From the NCBI GenBank assembly GCA_947166335.1, contig CAMVDS010000020.1, forward strand, positions 1 to 15,281: DNA of 15,281 nucleotides, in the 5' to 3' direction. Origin of the DNA: an uncultured Mollicutes bacterium. GTDB taxonomy: Bacteria > Bacillota_I > Bacilli_A > Acholeplasmatales > JAEDCM01. Position numbers and translations under genes: made by a program. Each line of letters opens with the position of its first letter. Within the stretch, counting starts at the first letter, position 1. The notes under the pieces are model-generated. The model worked only from the letters and a program-made list of their open reading frames with translations, was not told the DNA's origin and did no database searches. Of the stretch, positions 7,459-14,727 are shown in pieces.

Positions 7459-7476
7459 ATGGCTTATTTTAGCCAT
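7459..7476 (-). other. Hairpin after the DUF951 gene (weak terminator candidate)
   Basis: Inverted repeat ATGGCT / AGCCAT with a 6-nt loop, 2 nt after the DUF951 stop. There is no T run after it on the minus strand, so it may be a weak terminator, a processing site or an mRNA 3' stabiliser. Transcripts could read through into tRNA-Tyr. Confidence 0.4.
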
Positions 7477-7478
7477 AA

Positions 7479-7652
7479 TCAATTAGATTCTTTTTTAATT
7501 TTCTTTTCAAGTTCGACTCTTGGAATCAATACAATTCTATTACAGTTAACACATTCTATTTTCATATCAGCACCAACTCTAATTATTTTCCATTTATCAT
7601 TTCCGCATACATGCTTTTTCTTGGTAGTAATTATTTGATCAATTTCAAACAT
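7479..7652 (-). CDS. DUF951 small zinc-finger-like protein (57 aa)
   Basis: A short gene at the end of the parAB operon. The translation begins MFEIDQIITTKKKHVCGNDK and ends in a Lys-rich tail. It carries a Cys pattern of C16, C34 and C37 (VCGN... ECVNC) plus WKIIRVGAD (21-29), closely matching the DUF951 family found next to parB or ychF in many Bacillota. The function of DUF951 is unknown; the HVCG...CxxC arrangement suggests a small metal- or nucleic acid-binding protein. ATG overlaps the parB stop by one base (TAATG), with AGGTGAT upstream, so translation is probably coupled. It ends in TGA, consistent with the standard code. Confidence 0.9.
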   Translation of the reverse strand: MFEIDQIITTKKKHVCGNDKWKIIRVGADMKIECVNCNRIVLIPRVELEKKIKKESN

Positions 7653-8479
7653 TATTTATCACCTGTAATTTTCTTAATAATTTCATTTCTTTTTTCTTTA
7701 GGAAAGCTAATAGTTATTTTATCTTCATTAACCTTAACCTTGCATCCTAAATAGCCTTCAAGCTTATTTTGCATTCTAGTATATTTACTACTAGATACTT
7801 TAATGGTCTTGGCTTTCTTTTCATTTTTAGTTATTTCTTCTACATCTCTAACATTTAAATTCTTAACAACTATTTCATTAGCTATTTCAATAATTCTTTT
7901 TTCATCTTTAAGTTTTGATAGTGGTCTAGCATGTCCACTAGTAATCTTACCCTCAGAAACTAAATTAGCTACTTCATCAGGTAAAGATAATAAGCCAACA
8001 ACATTTGTTATATAGCTTCTAGATTTACCAATTTTTTTGGCTAATTCAGCTTGTGTTAATCCCAATTCTCTCATGATTGTTTGGTAAGCAACAGCTTCTT
8101 CCATTGCGGTTAAGTTTTCTCTTTGTAGGTTTTCAATTAAGGCAATTTCAGCAACCTTTGATTCATCATATGCTCTAACTATTGCTGGGATAGTTTTAAG
8201 CTTTAATTTTTGACATGCTCTAAAACGTCTTTCACCTGAAACAATTATATATTTATCATTAAATTGTTTAACAATAATTGGCTGAAATACGCCGTTTTCA
8301 CTGATTGATGAAGCTAATTCATCTATTTTTGATTCATCGAATATTTTTCTTGGTTGATATGGATTTGGTGATATTTTATTTAAATCAATATCAAGTACTA
8401 CTTCACCATCTTTAATATCATTTATATCCATAAAGTTTTCTTCAAGTAATTCTTTTAAGCCTCTACCTGTCTTATTCAT
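7652..8479 (-). CDS. parB: ParB/Spo0J chromosome-partitioning protein
   Basis: 275 aa; a CTP-dependent clamp that loads at parS and helps origin segregation and condensin loading. The N-terminal GRGL resembles the ParA-contacting segment of Spo0J. The ParB/CTPase domain has ISPNPYQPR (36-44), the GERRFRA box (82-88) and ENLQRENLTAMEEA (116-129). The helix-turn-helix for parS is LTQAELAKKIGKSRSYITNV (141-160). The C-terminal ~60 basic residues are the dimerisation domain. Length is typical. It overlaps parA by 8 nt. Spo0J and its paralogue Noc are hard to separate by eye; pairing with ParA favours Spo0J/ParB. Confidence 0.96.
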   Translation of the reverse strand: MNKTGRGLKELLEENFMDINDIKDGEVVLDIDLNKISPNPYQPRKIFDESKIDELASSISENGVFQPIIVKQFNDKYIIVSGERRFRACQKLKLKTIPAIVRAYDESKVAEIALIENLQRENLTAMEEAVAYQTIMRELGLTQAELAKKIGKSRSYITNVVGLLSLPDEVANLVSEGKITSGHARPLSKLKDEKRIIEIANEIVVKNLNVRDVEEITKNEKKAKTIKVSSSKYTRMQNKLEGYLGCKVKVNEDKITISFPKEKRNEIIKKITGDK

Positions 8480-9245
8480 TTTGCTTCATAACCTCCTTTG
8501 CAAGAAGTTTATAATTCTTTGATGAAGCTGCTTGTGGTTGATATTTTAAAACAGGTAATCCATAGTTAGGAGCAACAGCTGCCGCAACATTAGACATAAT
8601 AATAGTATCAAATACTCCTTCTTTAAAATATTCTTTTACTTCATTTATTACAGCCCATCCTGTATTAGTACGTTTATCTAACATTGTAAATAAAACGCCT
8701 TCTATTTTTAAACTCTTCTTATTTTCTCTTTTATTCTTTTGAACTATTCTAATGGTATTCAATAATTGTGTTAAACCTTCTAAAGCTAAGAATTGACATT
8801 GTACTGGAATTATAACTGAATTAGCTGCATATAAAGCATTTAAAGTTAATAATCCAAGTGATGGTGGTGTGTCTATGATTACGTAATCATAAGCTCCTTT
8901 AATCTTATTTAGTGCTTTTTCTAGCACATAATTTCTAAATGGATTATCAATCATTTTTAATTCAGTACCTGCTAAATCAACAGTCGCAGGCAAAACATCT
9001 ATATCAATAGATTCTGGCTTAACTATGACATCTTTTGCAGGAATATCGTTACAAAAAACATCATATATATTATATGTTAAGTTTGATTTATCAATACCTA
9101 GTGATGTTGCTACACTACCTTGTGGATCTAAATCTACTAATAATACTTTTTTTCCATAAAAAGCTAGGGATGCAGCTAGATTAACACTTGTTGTAGTTTT
9201 TCCTACACCACCCTTTTGATTTGAAATTGCAATTATTTTTCCCAT
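8472..9245 (-). CDS. parA: ParA/Soj chromosome-partitioning ATPase
   Basis: 257 aa, typical Soj length. It has the deviant Walker A KGGVGKTT (11-18) with both signature lysines, Walker A' LVDLDPQGS and Walker B VIIDTPPSLG. ATP-dependent dimers bind DNA non-specifically, and ParB stimulates hydrolysis to move origins apart and, in Bacillus, to regulate DnaA. It starts 11 nt after the rsmG stop, with AAGGGG near the stop as the ribosome-binding site, and overlaps parB. Confidence 0.97.
   Translation of the reverse strand: MGKIIAISNQKGGVGKTTTSVNLAASLAFYGKKVLLVDLDPQGSVATSLGIDKSNLTYNIYDVFCNDIPAKDVIVKPESIDIDVLPATVDLAGTELKMIDNPFRNYVLEKALNKIKGAYDYVIIDTPPSLGLLTLNALYAANSVIIPVQCQFLALEGLTQLLNTIRIVQKNKRENKKSLKIEGVLFTMLDKRTNTGWAVINEVKEYFKEGVFDTIIMSNVAAAVAPNYGLPVLKYQPQAASSKNYKLLAKEVMKQNE
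8492..8499 (-). promoter_or_regulatory. Ribosome-binding site of parB, inside parA
   Basis: AAAGGAGG, a strong Shine-Dalgarno, 12 nt from the parB ATG: longer than optimal. An in-frame parA ATG lies closer but opens only the last four parA codons. The parB start at 8479 is supported by the MNKTGRGL N-terminus typical of the family. Confidence 0.65.
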
Positions 9246-9256
9246 AGTTCTACCCC

Positions 9257-9937
9257 TTATTTTAAAGGATTCTTCTTTATCTGACTAAAACTTCTAGGAT
9301 ATTTATCCTTTGTTTTAGAAACCTTTCTAACCTTTAAAATTTTTCTTTCACTATTTTCAATAGGTAAATAGAATTTAATTTCACTAATTAATTCTCCCCC
9401 AAGTTCCTTAATAACATTATTACCTAAATCATAGCTTACAACCATTGGTAGGTAATAACCATTAACCTTGACTAAAGGCATACATAATTCTAACCCTATA
9501 TTAATGTTTGCTAAAGCTCTAGATGTTACTACATCAAATGATTCTTTCTTATCAAATTCTTCTGCTCTAGCATGTATTAATTCTACATTAGTTAAATTTA
9601 ATTCTTTTACAACTATTTTTAAAAATTCAATTCTTTTATTTAATGAATCTACAATAACTACTTTAATATTTGGAAAAGCAATCTTAAGTGGAATTGATGG
9701 AAAACCAGCTCCACTACCAACATCGCATAATGAAATGTCTTTTGTAAAGTCATATGCTTTTACAAGAGTTAAGGAATCATAGAAATGTTTTAAATATACC
9801 ATCTCTATATCAGTAATTCCTGTTAGATTCATAACCTTATTATATTCTACTAATAATTCATAGTATTTTTTAAATTGTTCAAGTTGAATATCATTTAATT
9901 CAATGCCTAAATCTTTTAATTCTTTTATGAAGTCCAT
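9257..9937 (-). CDS. rsmG: 16S rRNA (guanine527-N7)-methyltransferase RsmG (GidB)
   Basis: 226 aa, SAM-dependent enzyme that methylates G527 (E. coli numbering) in the 530 loop of 16S rRNA. Loss of it gives low-level streptomycin resistance in other species. Visible: NLTGITD (37-43), HFYDS (51-55), the SAM-binding DVGSGAGFP (72-80), VIVDS acidic loop (94-98), TSRALA (138-143), and a C-terminal YPRSFSQIKKNPL like the family's YPRKxGxPxKxPL ending. Its ATG overlaps the mnmG stop (TAATG), with AAGGAAA as the ribosome site. The segment after TSRA reads LPMVVSYDL where many homologues have ALKG, a mild divergence. Confidence 0.95.
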   Translation of the reverse strand: MDFIKELKDLGIELNDIQLEQFKKYYELLVEYNKVMNLTGITDIEMVYLKHFYDSLTLVKAYDFTKDISLCDVGSGAGFPSIPLKIAFPNIKVVIVDSLNKRIEFLKIVVKELNLTNVELIHARAEEFDKKESFDVVTSRALANINIGLELCMPLVKVNGYYLPMVVSYDLGNNVIKELGGELISEIKFYLPIENSERKILKVRKVSKTKDKYPRSFSQIKKNPLK

Positions 9938-11772
9938 TATTTCCTTAAAGCAAATAATATTTGAGTAATATCTGCTGGATTTACTCCGCTAATACGCATT
10001 GCTTGACCTATAGTAAGTGGTCTAACTTTCTTAAGTTTTTCTTTTGCTTCGCTAGCAAGGTTTTGAATTGAATCATAATCAAAGTCTTCTTTAATTATAA
10101 TATTTTCAGCTTCTAACATTCTTCTTGCTTGCTCATTTGCTTTTGAAATATAGCCACTATATTTAGCTTCAATTTCAATAGCTTCTATAACTTCTTCTTT
10201 GACTTCTAAATTGAACAATTTAATAATATCTTTATAATTTAATTCTGGTCTTTTTAATAAATCATAAGCACTAGTGCTTTCATTTAATTCTATCTTTCCG
10301 TTTTCAATTAAGTAAGGATTAGCCTTTTTTGGCGCTATTTTCTCTACTTTTAGAATTTCTTTATATTTGTTTATTAATTCTTCTTTTTCTAAATATTTTT
10401 GATATTTAGCTTCATCAAGTAATCCTATTTCATGACCATATTTCATTAATCTTCTATCAGCATTATCATGTCTAAGTAGAAGTCTATATTCAGCACGTGA
10501 TGTAAGTAATCTGTATGGATCTCTAATTCCTTTTGTGATTAAATCATCAATTAATACGCCAATATAAGCTTCATTACGTTTTAAGATTAATGGTTCTTTA
10601 TTATCTAATTTTAAACTTGCGTTTATACCAGCCATTAAGCCTTGGCATGCGGCTTCTTCATATCCGCTAGTTCCATTTACTTGACCGGCAAAATATAAGC
10701 CTTCTATCATCTTTGATTCAAGTGTTGGTTTTAATTGCATTGGATTAATTGCATCATATTCTATGGCATATGCATATCTTTTAACTCTACAGTTTTCTAA
10801 GCCTGGTAATGTTCTAATCATTCTATCTTGAACATCTTCTGGCATAGATGTAGAGAAACCTTGAACATATGTTTCATTTAATTCAAGACTTTCTGGTTCT
10901 AAGAATATTTGATGACGTTCTTTATCTTTAAATCTTACTATTTTATCTTCAATAGATGGGCAGTATCTAGGACCTACTCCTTCAACTACTCCTCCATACA
11001 TTGCGGATTTATCTAGATTATCTAATATAATTTTCTTTGTTTCTTCATTAGTATAAATTAAATAACAAGGTACACTTGGTCTATCATATACAATATTATC
11101 AAAGCTAAAAGTCCACTTTTCATCATCACCATATTCTACTTGACCTTTGGAAAAATCAATTGAATCAGTAAATATTCTTGATGGAGTACCTGTCTTTAAT
11201 CTAATAACTTCAAAACCTAATTCCTTAAGTTCGTTACTAATACCGCTACTAGTTTTTTGACTATCAGGTCCTTCTTCTTTAAAGTTATGGCCTCTTAAGA
11301 TTCTACTACGCATATATGTACCTGTAGTAATTATGACACTTTTTGATTCTATTTCTTTTCCATCAAATAATACGCCACAGGCTTTATTATCTTTAACTAA
11401 GAATCTTTCAACATATCCCTCAAGCAAATCTAAGTTTTCTTGATTTTGTAATGTTTTAAGCATTTCTCTTGGATACATTTTCTTATCTGATTGGAAACGT
11501 AAGGCTCTTACTGCAGGTCCTTTACTACTATTAAGCATCTTAACTTGAATTTGCGTTTTATCAGCATTTCTAGCCATTTCTCCGCCTAAAGCATCTATTT
11601 CTCTAACTACTATTCCTTTTGCAGGACCTCCAATAGATGGATTACAAGGCATAGAACCAGTCATGCTTAAGTTTCCTGTTATTAATAAAGTCTTTTTATT
11701 TAATCTTGCAGATGCTAATGCAGCTTCACAACCAGCATGTCCTGCGCCTATAACAATGCAATCATACATCAT
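9937..11772 (-). CDS. mnmG: tRNA uridine-5-carboxymethylaminomethyl modification enzyme MnmG (GidA)
   Basis: FAD-dependent partner of MnmE that installs (carboxymethyl)aminomethyl at wobble U34 of several tRNAs. Visible: the FAD Rossmann GAGHAG (9-14), MPCNPSIGGPAKG (41-53), GTPSRI, YCPSIEDKIVRF, the AGQVNGTSGYEEAA block, TSRAEYRLLLRHDNAD, and a helical C-terminus (QAMRISGVNPADI) for MnmE/tRNA contacts. The enzyme looks intact, about 611 aa. A TTG at 11796 would add eight residues, but it sits upstream of the clear AAGAGGTG ribosome site; ATG at 11772 or the adjacent ATG at 11769 is the better start. It follows tkt, with a hairpin between, and is coupled to rsmG by a one-base overlap. mnmE is not in the window. 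Confidence 0.96.
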   Translation of the reverse strand: MMYDCIVIGAGHAGCEAALASARLNKKTLLITGNLSMTGSMPCNPSIGGPAKGIVVREIDALGGEMARNADKTQIQVKMLNSSKGPAVRALRFQSDKKMYPREMLKTLQNQENLDLLEGYVERFLVKDNKACGVLFDGKEIESKSVIITTGTYMRSRILRGHNFKEEGPDSQKTSSGISNELKELGFEVIRLKTGTPSRIFTDSIDFSKGQVEYGDDEKWTFSFDNIVYDRPSVPCYLIYTNEETKKIILDNLDKSAMYGGVVEGVGPRYCPSIEDKIVRFKDKERHQIFLEPESLELNETYVQGFSTSMPEDVQDRMIRTLPGLENCRVKRYAYAIEYDAINPMQLKPTLESKMIEGLYFAGQVNGTSGYEEAACQGLMAGINASLKLDNKEPLILKRNEAYIGVLIDDLITKGIRDPYRLLTSRAEYRLLLRHDNADRRLMKYGHEIGLLDEAKYQKYLEKEELINKYKEILKVEKIAPKKANPYLIENGKIELNESTSAYDLLKRPELNYKDIIKLFNLEVKEEVIEAIEIEAKYSGYISKANEQARRMLEAENIIIKEDFDYDSIQNLASEAKEKLKKVRPLTIGQAMRISGVNPADITQILFALRK

Positions 11773-11775
11773 AAA

Positions 11776-11783
11776 CACCTCTT
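11776..11783 (-). promoter_or_regulatory. Ribosome-binding site deciding the mnmG start
   Basis: AAGAGGTG on the minus strand, ending 3 nt before ATG 11772 and 6 nt before ATG 11769. It lies downstream of the TTG at 11796, so that upstream start is unlikely. Confidence 0.7.
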
Positions 11784-11796
11784 TATAAGAGAGCAA

Positions 11797-11816
11797 AAAC
11801 TCACGTGAGTGAGTTT
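11797..11816 (-). other. Hairpin between tkt and mnmG with a CACGTG palindrome (weak terminator and/or parS-like site)
   Basis: Minus strand AAACTCAC-TCAC-GTGAGTTT hairpin (8-bp stem), with the T run limited to TTTTT including the stem end. It lies 1 nt after the tkt stop codon, so it may be a leaky intra-operon terminator. The same bases include the 12-bp perfect DNA palindrome ACTCACGTGAGT (11799-11810), with the TCACGTGA core of Bacillota parS (consensus TGTTTCACGTGAAACA) but poor flank match (9/16 overall). Confidence 0.5.
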
Positions 11817-11817
11817 A

Positions 11818-13779
11818 TTACTTTTTGATTTCTAAATATTTTTTAACAACATTTTCTACAGTAAATCCATACATTGGAACAATTGTTTTAAGTGGTGCTG
11901 AGATACCAAACTTATCAATTCCAAGTACATCATCTGCATATTTATACCAACCAATTGATGTTCCCATTTCAATAGCTAATGTCTTAACACCCTTTGGTAA
12001 TACTTCTTCTCTATAAGCAGCACTTTGCATATCAAATAAATTAGTTGATGGCATTGATACTACTCTAACAAATACATTTTGTTTTTCTAATTCCTTTTGA
12101 GCTTCTAAAGCTAGGCTTACTTCTGAACCAGTAGCAAGTAGGATACCATCCATTTCGCCTTTTGCTTCGCTTATGACATATCCACCTTTACTTACGCCAT
12201 CATAACTTGTACCTTCAAGTACATTAATGTTTTGCCTAGTCATAAGAATAGTTGATGGAATCTTATTAAACTTAAATGCTAATTCAAAACAATATACTGT
12301 TTCATTTGGATCAGCAGGTCTAAATAAAATCATATTTGGAATTGTTCTAATGCCAAATGCTTGTTCGATTGGTTGATGAGTAGGTCCATCTTCACCTACA
12401 GCAATAGTATCATGAGAGAAAGCAAATACTGTTCCTATGCTCATGATTGATGCCATACGCATAGCTGGTTTCATATAATCGCTAAATACGAAGAATCCAC
12501 CAACAAAGGCTTTTATACCTGCATGAAGTACCATACCATTTGCGATAGCTCCCATTGCATGTTCTCTAACACCAAAATTAATATTTCTACCTAATCTATT
12601 ATCCTTAGTGAAATCTCCATCAGCTCCCTTAACCATGCATGAGCATGATAAGTCTGCAGATCCACCAATCATACATTCGATATATTTAGATAATTCAGCT
12701 AATGCTTTACCACCAGCAACTCTTGTTGATAATGATTCGCCTAATTCATAAGTTTTTAAATCAGGAATTTCAAAATTGTTGCTTGCAGCTATGCTTAACT
12801 TTTCATATAAATCAGGATATTCCTTTTGATAATCTGATAATAATTTATTCCATTCCATGTGCTTCTTACAGCCAAGTTCTTTAGCACGTTGTTGATAGAA
12901 ATCATATACTTCTTGTGGAATAACGAAATCTTCATATTCCCAGTTATAATTCTTTTTAATTATTGCTAAATCTTCTACGCTATAAGGCTTTCCATGACAG
13001 CTTGATGTTCCAGCACCTGGTGCATTATATCCAATTGTTGTTTTAATTTCAATAATTGTTGGCTTATTAGTTTCTTTCTTTGCTTCGATAATTGCTTTAT
13101 CAATGGCGTTAATATCTGTTCCATCTTCTACTTTTAGATATTGCCAATTTAAAGCTTCATATTTCATCTTAGTGTTATCACTATAAGTCATATCAACTCT
13201 ACCATCAAGTTGAATGTCATTTGAATCATATAAAACAATTAGTTTTCCTAAACCTTGGTATCCAGCAATACTCATTGCTTCTTGTGTAATACCTTCTTGT
13301 AAATCTCCATCTCCACAAATTACATAAGTGTAGTGATCAATTACTTTGATATCTTTTGTATTGAATTTCTTGCTTAAAAATTCTTCAGCTATTGCCATAC
13401 CAACAGCCATACCAATACCTTGTCCAAGTGGACCTGTTGTAGCATCTACACCTTCAGCTTGATTAACTTCAGGATGTCCTGGAGTTTTACTTCCAGCTTG
13501 TCTAAGTTGTTTGATATCTTCCATAGAAATTTCAAAGCCCATCATATGGTAAGCACTATATAATAATGCTGAACCATGACCAGCTGATAGAATGAATCTA
13601 TCTCTATCAAACCATTTTGTATCTTTTGGATTTACTCTTAAATGTCTTGTAATAAGAGTATGAAGGATAGGTGCTGCACCCAATACGATTCCTGGATGCC
13701 CACTTTTTGCCTTTGTAATTGCTTCAACACCAAGCATTCTAATTGCATCTACTGCTTTTTGTTCATTAAACATAATCAT
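11818..13779 (-). CDS. tkt: Transketolase
   Basis: 653 aa, full length. Thiamine-diphosphate enzyme moving two-carbon ketol units between sugar phosphates in the pentose phosphate pathway. Visible: SGHPG (26-30), GHGSALLY (67-74), GPLGQG (116-121), the ThDP/metal motif GDGDLQEG (156-163) with Asn187 in DSND, His262 (CHGKP), the catalytic Glu406 in VREHA, FSDYMKPAMRM of the pyrimidine domain, HDTIAVGEDGPTHQP with His468, and a C-terminal domain with ATGSEV. The substrate loop SSCHGKP differs slightly from the common HGAP form. AAAGG 5 nt upstream supports the start at 13779. It follows the two-TM protein by 26 nt and leads into mnmG. Confidence 0.97.
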   Translation of the reverse strand: MIMFNEQKAVDAIRMLGVEAITKAKSGHPGIVLGAAPILHTLITRHLRVNPKDTKWFDRDRFILSAGHGSALLYSAYHMMGFEISMEDIKQLRQAGSKTPGHPEVNQAEGVDATTGPLGQGIGMAVGMAIAEEFLSKKFNTKDIKVIDHYTYVICGDGDLQEGITQEAMSIAGYQGLGKLIVLYDSNDIQLDGRVDMTYSDNTKMKYEALNWQYLKVEDGTDINAIDKAIIEAKKETNKPTIIEIKTTIGYNAPGAGTSSCHGKPYSVEDLAIIKKNYNWEYEDFVIPQEVYDFYQQRAKELGCKKHMEWNKLLSDYQKEYPDLYEKLSIAASNNFEIPDLKTYELGESLSTRVAGGKALAELSKYIECMIGGSADLSCSCMVKGADGDFTKDNRLGRNINFGVREHAMGAIANGMVLHAGIKAFVGGFFVFSDYMKPAMRMASIMSIGTVFAFSHDTIAVGEDGPTHQPIEQAFGIRTIPNMILFRPADPNETVYCFELAFKFNKIPSTILMTRQNINVLEGTSYDGVSKGGYVISEAKGEMDGILLATGSEVSLALEAQKELEKQNVFVRVVSMPSTNLFDMQSAAYREEVLPKGVKTLAIEMGTSIGWYKYADDVLGIDKFGISAPLKTIVPMYGFTVENVVKKYLEIKK

Positions 13780-13805
13780 CTCAGCCTTTCTTGTTGTCCG
13801 TTAAA

Positions 13806-14501
13806 TTATTCTTCTTTTTCTGAATCTGTTTCTTCAGTTGATTCAGATTCTTCTGTTTTTTCTTTATCGTTTGCTTCAGTTTCAATTTGATCTAAATTTT
13901 CAGCTTCTTCAGCAATTCTATCTTCTTCTTCATATTTCTTTTGAAGATCATCATAGAATTTTTCCATATATTTATCTTGTTCTTCAATTATTTGTTTGAA
14001 TCTTTCAACACCAACATAATCTCTTACCTTTGATGCTGCCTTAACATTTTCTGCTTGCATCTTTTTTGATAATAAAGCACTTGGAATTAAGCTAGCAACA
14101 ATAATTACTGCTAATGCCACAAATAAAATCCAACCCTTATTTGGAAATAAGATTGATATTGTGATTAATATTCCAAGGAATACTAAAAGCATTGGTAACA
14201 TAATGCAGAAAATATATTTCTTTCTCATCTTGTCAATTGAAGTTAAGAAATTCATCCAAATTGCATTAACATCTTTAGTGAATAATTCTTTAGTAATTTC
14301 ATAATCTCCCTTTTCAACGAAGATTTTATAATTTACTCCATCTCCGCTTGACCATACAGAGAATCTAGTTTTATTAATGTTATCCATAAAAAATGGTTCA
14401 TCATTCATATAATGTAGACTTATTTTTGCTCCATTATCCATTTCTTGAACTTCAAATGGTTCAGTTACTGATTGATAAAATTGTTTTTCGTTATATTTCA
14501 T
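13806..14501 (-). CDS. Two-TM protein of unknown function with acidic coiled tail (231 aa)
   Basis: I do not recognise the family. Layout: a soluble N-terminal domain (1-95, mixed strands, e.g. AKISLHYM, TRFSVWSSGDG, NYKIFVEKGDYEITK), two hydrophobic helices (about 97-119 and 124-145) with a short turn NKGW, then a helical region (150-195) and a very acidic, low-complexity tail (196-231, Glu/Asp/Ser/Thr). The tail is probably disordered and cytosolic, putting both termini inside. A GTG at 14510 would add three residues, but the GAGGTG overlapping it is the ribosome site, so ATG at 14501 is chosen. It is the first gene of the tkt-mnmG-rsmG-parAB operon. The N-terminal domain plus TM pair loosely recalls YcxB-like proteins, but I would not assign it. 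Confidence 0.82.
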   Translation of the reverse strand: MKYNEKQFYQSVTEPFEVQEMDNGAKISLHYMNDEPFFMDNINKTRFSVWSSGDGVNYKIFVEKGDYEITKELFTKDVNAIWMNFLTSIDKMRKKYIFCIMLPMLLVFLGILITISILFPNKGWILFVALAVIIVASLIPSALLSKKMQAENVKAASKVRDYVGVERFKQIIEEQDKYMEKFYDDLQKKYEEEDRIAEEAENLDQIETEANDKEKTEESESTEETDSEKEE

Positions 14502-14507
14502 ATAAAA

Positions 14508-14513
14508 CACCTC
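14508..14513 (-). promoter_or_regulatory. Ribosome-binding site deciding the start of the two-TM protein
   Basis: GAGGTG, 6 nt before ATG 14501. It contains the GTG that would otherwise be the longest-ORF start, so that GTG is rejected. Confidence 0.7.
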
Positions 14514-14519
14514 ATTGTA

Positions 14520-14548
14520 ATTATAGCATACTAGTTTTTTTATTTAAA
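14520..14548 (-). promoter_or_regulatory. Promoter of the tkt-mnmG-rsmG-parAB operon
   Basis: Minus strand TTTAAA (14543-14548), 17-bp spacer, perfect TATAAT (14520-14525) preceded by an extended -10 TGC. The start site would fall just before the GAGGTG ribosome site, giving a 5' leader of only about 12-15 nt. It is the only good promoter seen for the block down to DUF951, though internal promoters are not excluded. Confidence 0.75.
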
Positions 14549-14556
14549 GTATAAAT

Positions 14557-14597
14557 AAAAAAAGCAATTTTTGAAAATGATTTCATAAAAATTGCTT
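14557..14597 (-). terminator. SRP RNA terminator
   Basis: Long minus strand hairpin: AAGCAATTTT / AAAATTGCTT (10 bp, arms 14588-14597 and 14562-14571) extended by TGAAA / TTTCA across a 2-nt bulge with a TCAT loop, then a T run (14557-14561). It insulates the SRP RNA from the operon promoter that begins 9 bp further on. Confidence 0.92.
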
Positions 14598-14610
14598 AGT
14601 TTTTATATTA

Positions 14611-14692
14611 GTGTACCACCCACAAGAATGAGAAGCTTAAGGCTGCTCCATTCCTGACCTGACCTGGTTCACCCACACTCCTTGGGTGATAC
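14611..14692 (-). ncRNA. ffs: Signal recognition particle RNA, small bacterial (4.5S-type)
   Basis: About 80 nt. The domain IV hallmark is intact: CCAGGTCAGG, the GGAA tetraloop and GGAGCAGCC, the Ffh-binding symmetric and asymmetric loops. The ends pair: GTATCACCC at the 5' side with GGGTGGTAC at the 3' side (9 bp). It is therefore the short form without the Alu domain found in Bacillus. The 5' end is set by the promoter (start near 14692). In Bacillus the SRP RNA also follows tadA, but then dnaX comes next; here it is followed by the tkt operon. Confidence 0.95.
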
Positions 14693-14698
14693 GCACTT

Positions 14699-14727
14699 AT
14701 TGTATCACAATAAGATGATTAATTCAA
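14699..14727 (-). promoter_or_regulatory. SRP RNA promoter
   Basis: Minus strand TTGAAT (14722-14727), 17-bp spacer, TACAAT (14699-14704). The -35 overlaps the last codons of tadA. The start site predicted 7 nt downstream coincides with the first base of the terminal RNA helix. Confidence 0.85.

Noticed and set aside
11773..11796. TTG start at 11796 extending MnmG by eight residues
   Set aside because: The extension contains the Shine-Dalgarno AAGAGGTG itself, and family members begin just before the FAD motif.
11825..13890. Several short plus-strand open frames opposite tkt and the two-TM protein gene
   Set aside because: They are shadows of strongly conserved minus-strand genes; no ribosome sites or recognisable products.
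14502..14510. GTG start at 14510 for the two-TM protein
   Set aside because: The GTG is part of the GAGGTG ribosome site for the ATG at 14501.
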